The notes beneath the pieces are model-generated. The model made no database searches. It worked only from the letters and a program-made list of their open reading frames with translations, and had not been told where the DNA came from. DNA of 7,684 nucleotides from Candidatus Falkowbacteria bacterium CG02_land_8_20_14_3_00_36_14 (lineage in GTDB: Bacteria > Patescibacteriota > Patescibacteriia > Patescibacteriales > UM-FILTER-36-11), in contig PETS01000046.1 of assembly GCA_002781265.1 (NCBI GenBank), forward strand, positions 9,523 to 17,206, written 5' to 3'. Position 1 is the first letter of the stretch. The number at the start of each line of letters is the position of its first letter. The translations under genes and the position numbers were made by a program. Of the stretch, positions 6,554-7,684 are shown piece after piece.

Positions 6554-7570
6554 TTAAAAAGAAGTAGCGACATATTGTTTTTGGATTTTCTTTCTAACCC
6601 AAAAGTAAAACAGAATATACAACATCATGAGTAGTAAGCTATTTGGAATAGAGGCATACAGAAAACCGCTAAACATAAATATATCTGATCCGTATGCCTT
6701 AAAAAGTGGTTGTATGGGAACTAGAAAACCATGAACAAGCCCAATTAAAATACTAATTACTAATACAATCCATGATTTATTTGTTTTTTGTAGCAGAATG
6801 TCAAATACTTTAATCGCAAAAGCAGAAAAGAACAAAGAAGCTGTCGGAAGCAAAACGAGAAAATATAGCTTAGCTGTCGTTAATTCTCTTGAAAATATTG
6901 AAGCCACTATAAATTCCACAAATGCAATTATTAAAGAAAAGATTATTAACTCTCTTCGATATGCTGGTTTAAGAAAGAACGAAGCAGTAATGAATACAAT
7001 CAATGCTATAAAAATATTTAACCAAATAGAAGATAAAAACCAAGAGATCCATGCAGAATTTGATATCGGACCAACTAAACTGAAACACGAATTTTTACTA
7101 CCACCCGTCAAAAGAGAACACGGCTCTATGCTATTAGAAATCAAAGATACTCCAATGTAACAACTACCTCTTTCGCTAAAAGCTAAATTATCACAAATTT
7201 TATAATCTTGATTAGCGATCGCAAATCCGAAGTAGCAATTTTGAGTTTTGCTTTCTACTGCCGGAGGTGTCATCCGAGTACGTCCTTCTTTAGAAAATTG
7301 TCCACAAATAGTTTCATCTTTCCCTGCTTGTAAAAACTTTTTGTAACATGTCTCAAAAGAATAAATTCTATCAAATATACTACTTCCTCTATTTCCGTCA
7401 GCACTGTAATCAATCGGACAATCAATATCATGTAGAGGCATTATTTCTGGTTTGGGTTGTTCCTCAAGAATCACTTTTTCTTGCGCCTTTACTGCACTTA
7501 TATTAAGAGCGAATGATACCAACAAGAATAGTATTACTACAATATTAATGTTTTGATGTTTAAATACCAT
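6554..7570 (-). CDS. Secreted/membrane protein with CX13C repeats and five predicted membrane helices, unknown function
   Basis: I do not recognise a named family. From the ATG at 7570 the protein has 338 residues. It begins with a signal peptide: KHQ near the start, a hydrophobic core at about 10-24, and AVKA (26-29) before QE, a good signal peptidase I site. An in-frame TTG at 7609 would add 13 residues but would give an unusually long n-region, so the ATG is preferred. The mature external part (about 30-170) has eight cysteines at 51, 75, 89, 112, 126, 137, 151 and 162. Three pairs are spaced exactly CX13C and begin Cys-Tyr; a fourth begins Cys-Phe. This suggests short disulfide-stapled helical repeats facing outward. 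About five hydrophobic helices follow (roughly 172-200, 206-227, 234-259, 265-285, 297-324), then a basic tail. CCGG occurs only once here although it is common in neighbouring genes. The gene lies between two inverted repeat copies. Confidence 0.75.
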   Translation of the reverse strand: MVFKHQNINIVVILFLLVSFALNISAVKAQEKVILEEQPKPEIMPLHDIDCPIDYSADGNRGSSIFDRIYSFETCYKKFLQAGKDETICGQFSKEGRTRMTPPAVESKTQNCYFGFAIANQDYKICDNLAFSERGSCYIGVSLISNSIEPCSLLTGGSKNSCFSLVGPISNSAWISWFLSSIWLNIFIALIVFITASFFLKPAYRRELIIFSLIIAFVEFIVASIFSRELTTAKLYFLVLLPTASLFFSAFAIKVFDILLQKTNKSWIVLVISILIGLVHGFLVPIQPLFKAYGSDIFMFSGFLYASIPNSLLLMMLYILFYFWVRKKIQKQYVATSF

Positions 7571-7654
7571 AAAATTAAATTGATGAAAAAATTTCTTTTG
7601 CTCTTCCAAAATATGGTTCGAGTAGATTTGTTTTCAGGTTTTTTGGCAGTTTGG

Positions 7655-7684
7655 AATGTTCGCGATGGAATCGCTCATTTTTGC
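7655..7684 (-). repeat. Inverted repeat copy B with covarying hairpin, cut by window edge
   Basis: The second copy of the 30-bp repeat, in the opposite orientation to copy A. Read on the minus strand it forms the same fold: AATG/CATT outer stem, A against GAA internal loop, inner stem GCGAT/ATCGC (7670-7674 with 7662-7666, all Watson-Crick pairs) and a TCC loop. Relative to copy A one inner pair changes from C-G to T-A and another from G-U to A-U. The repeat reaches the last base of the window, so it may continue outside. The 84 bp between it and the Cys-rich gene's ATG contain no clear promoter; CATATT (4 of 6 matches to a -10 box) is the best I see. Confidence 0.75.

Noticed and set aside
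6798..7160. A 120-codon plus-strand frame that looks protein-like
   Set aside because: It is antisense to the membrane helices and Cys repeats of the gene at 6554-7570, which has a signal peptide, regular cysteines and helices. No independent promoter or start signal is evident.

Overview
The window looks like part of an AT-rich, densely packed bacterial genome, most likely a member of the candidate phyla radiation (Patescibacteria/Parcubacteria type). This assignment is inferred from short gaps between genes, no recognisable Shine-Dalgarno sequences, an unusual domain fusion and a poorly conserved Cys-rich membrane protein. No marker gene is present to prove it. All five genes lie on the minus strand, so transcription runs from the right edge to the left edge. 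The standard bacterial code fits: every complete gene ends in TAA.

Layout, in the order of transcription (right to left). (1) 7655-7684 is a short repeat copy at the right edge. (2) 6554-7570 encodes a secreted or membrane protein of unknown function, with a signal peptide, an external Cys-rich segment built on three CX13C units and about five membrane helices. (3) 6341-6524 is a GC-rich, probably non-coding element. Its right end is an inverted, 27/30-identical copy of the repeat at 7655-7684, and both copies can fold into the same hairpin. (4) 4911-6323 encodes an alpha/beta-hydrolase fused to a family 2 glycosyltransferase. (5) 2797-4896 encodes a three-domain membrane protein: DedA (YabI-like), PAP2 phosphatase and LssY_C. 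(6) 2673-2796 is an AT-rich gap with a candidate promoter and repeated CGAATT half-sites. (7) 1548-2672 encodes a cyclopropane-fatty-acid synthase (Cfa). (8) 1-1520 encodes the N-terminal two thirds of a cation-transporting P-type ATPase, cut by the window edge.

The four leftward genes form a plausible membrane-envelope module: an esterase/glycosyltransferase that could remodel or glycosylate a lipid carrier, a lipid-phosphate phosphatase with a DedA lipid-translocase-type domain, an enzyme that modifies acyl chains in the bilayer, and an ion pump. The spacings (14 bp, 124 bp and 27 bp) suggest two transcription units or one with an internal promoter. The most unusual items are the covarying inverted repeat around the Cys-rich gene, the hydrolase-glycosyltransferase fusion, and the replacement by Gln of a conserved bicarbonate-binding His in the Cfa enzyme.
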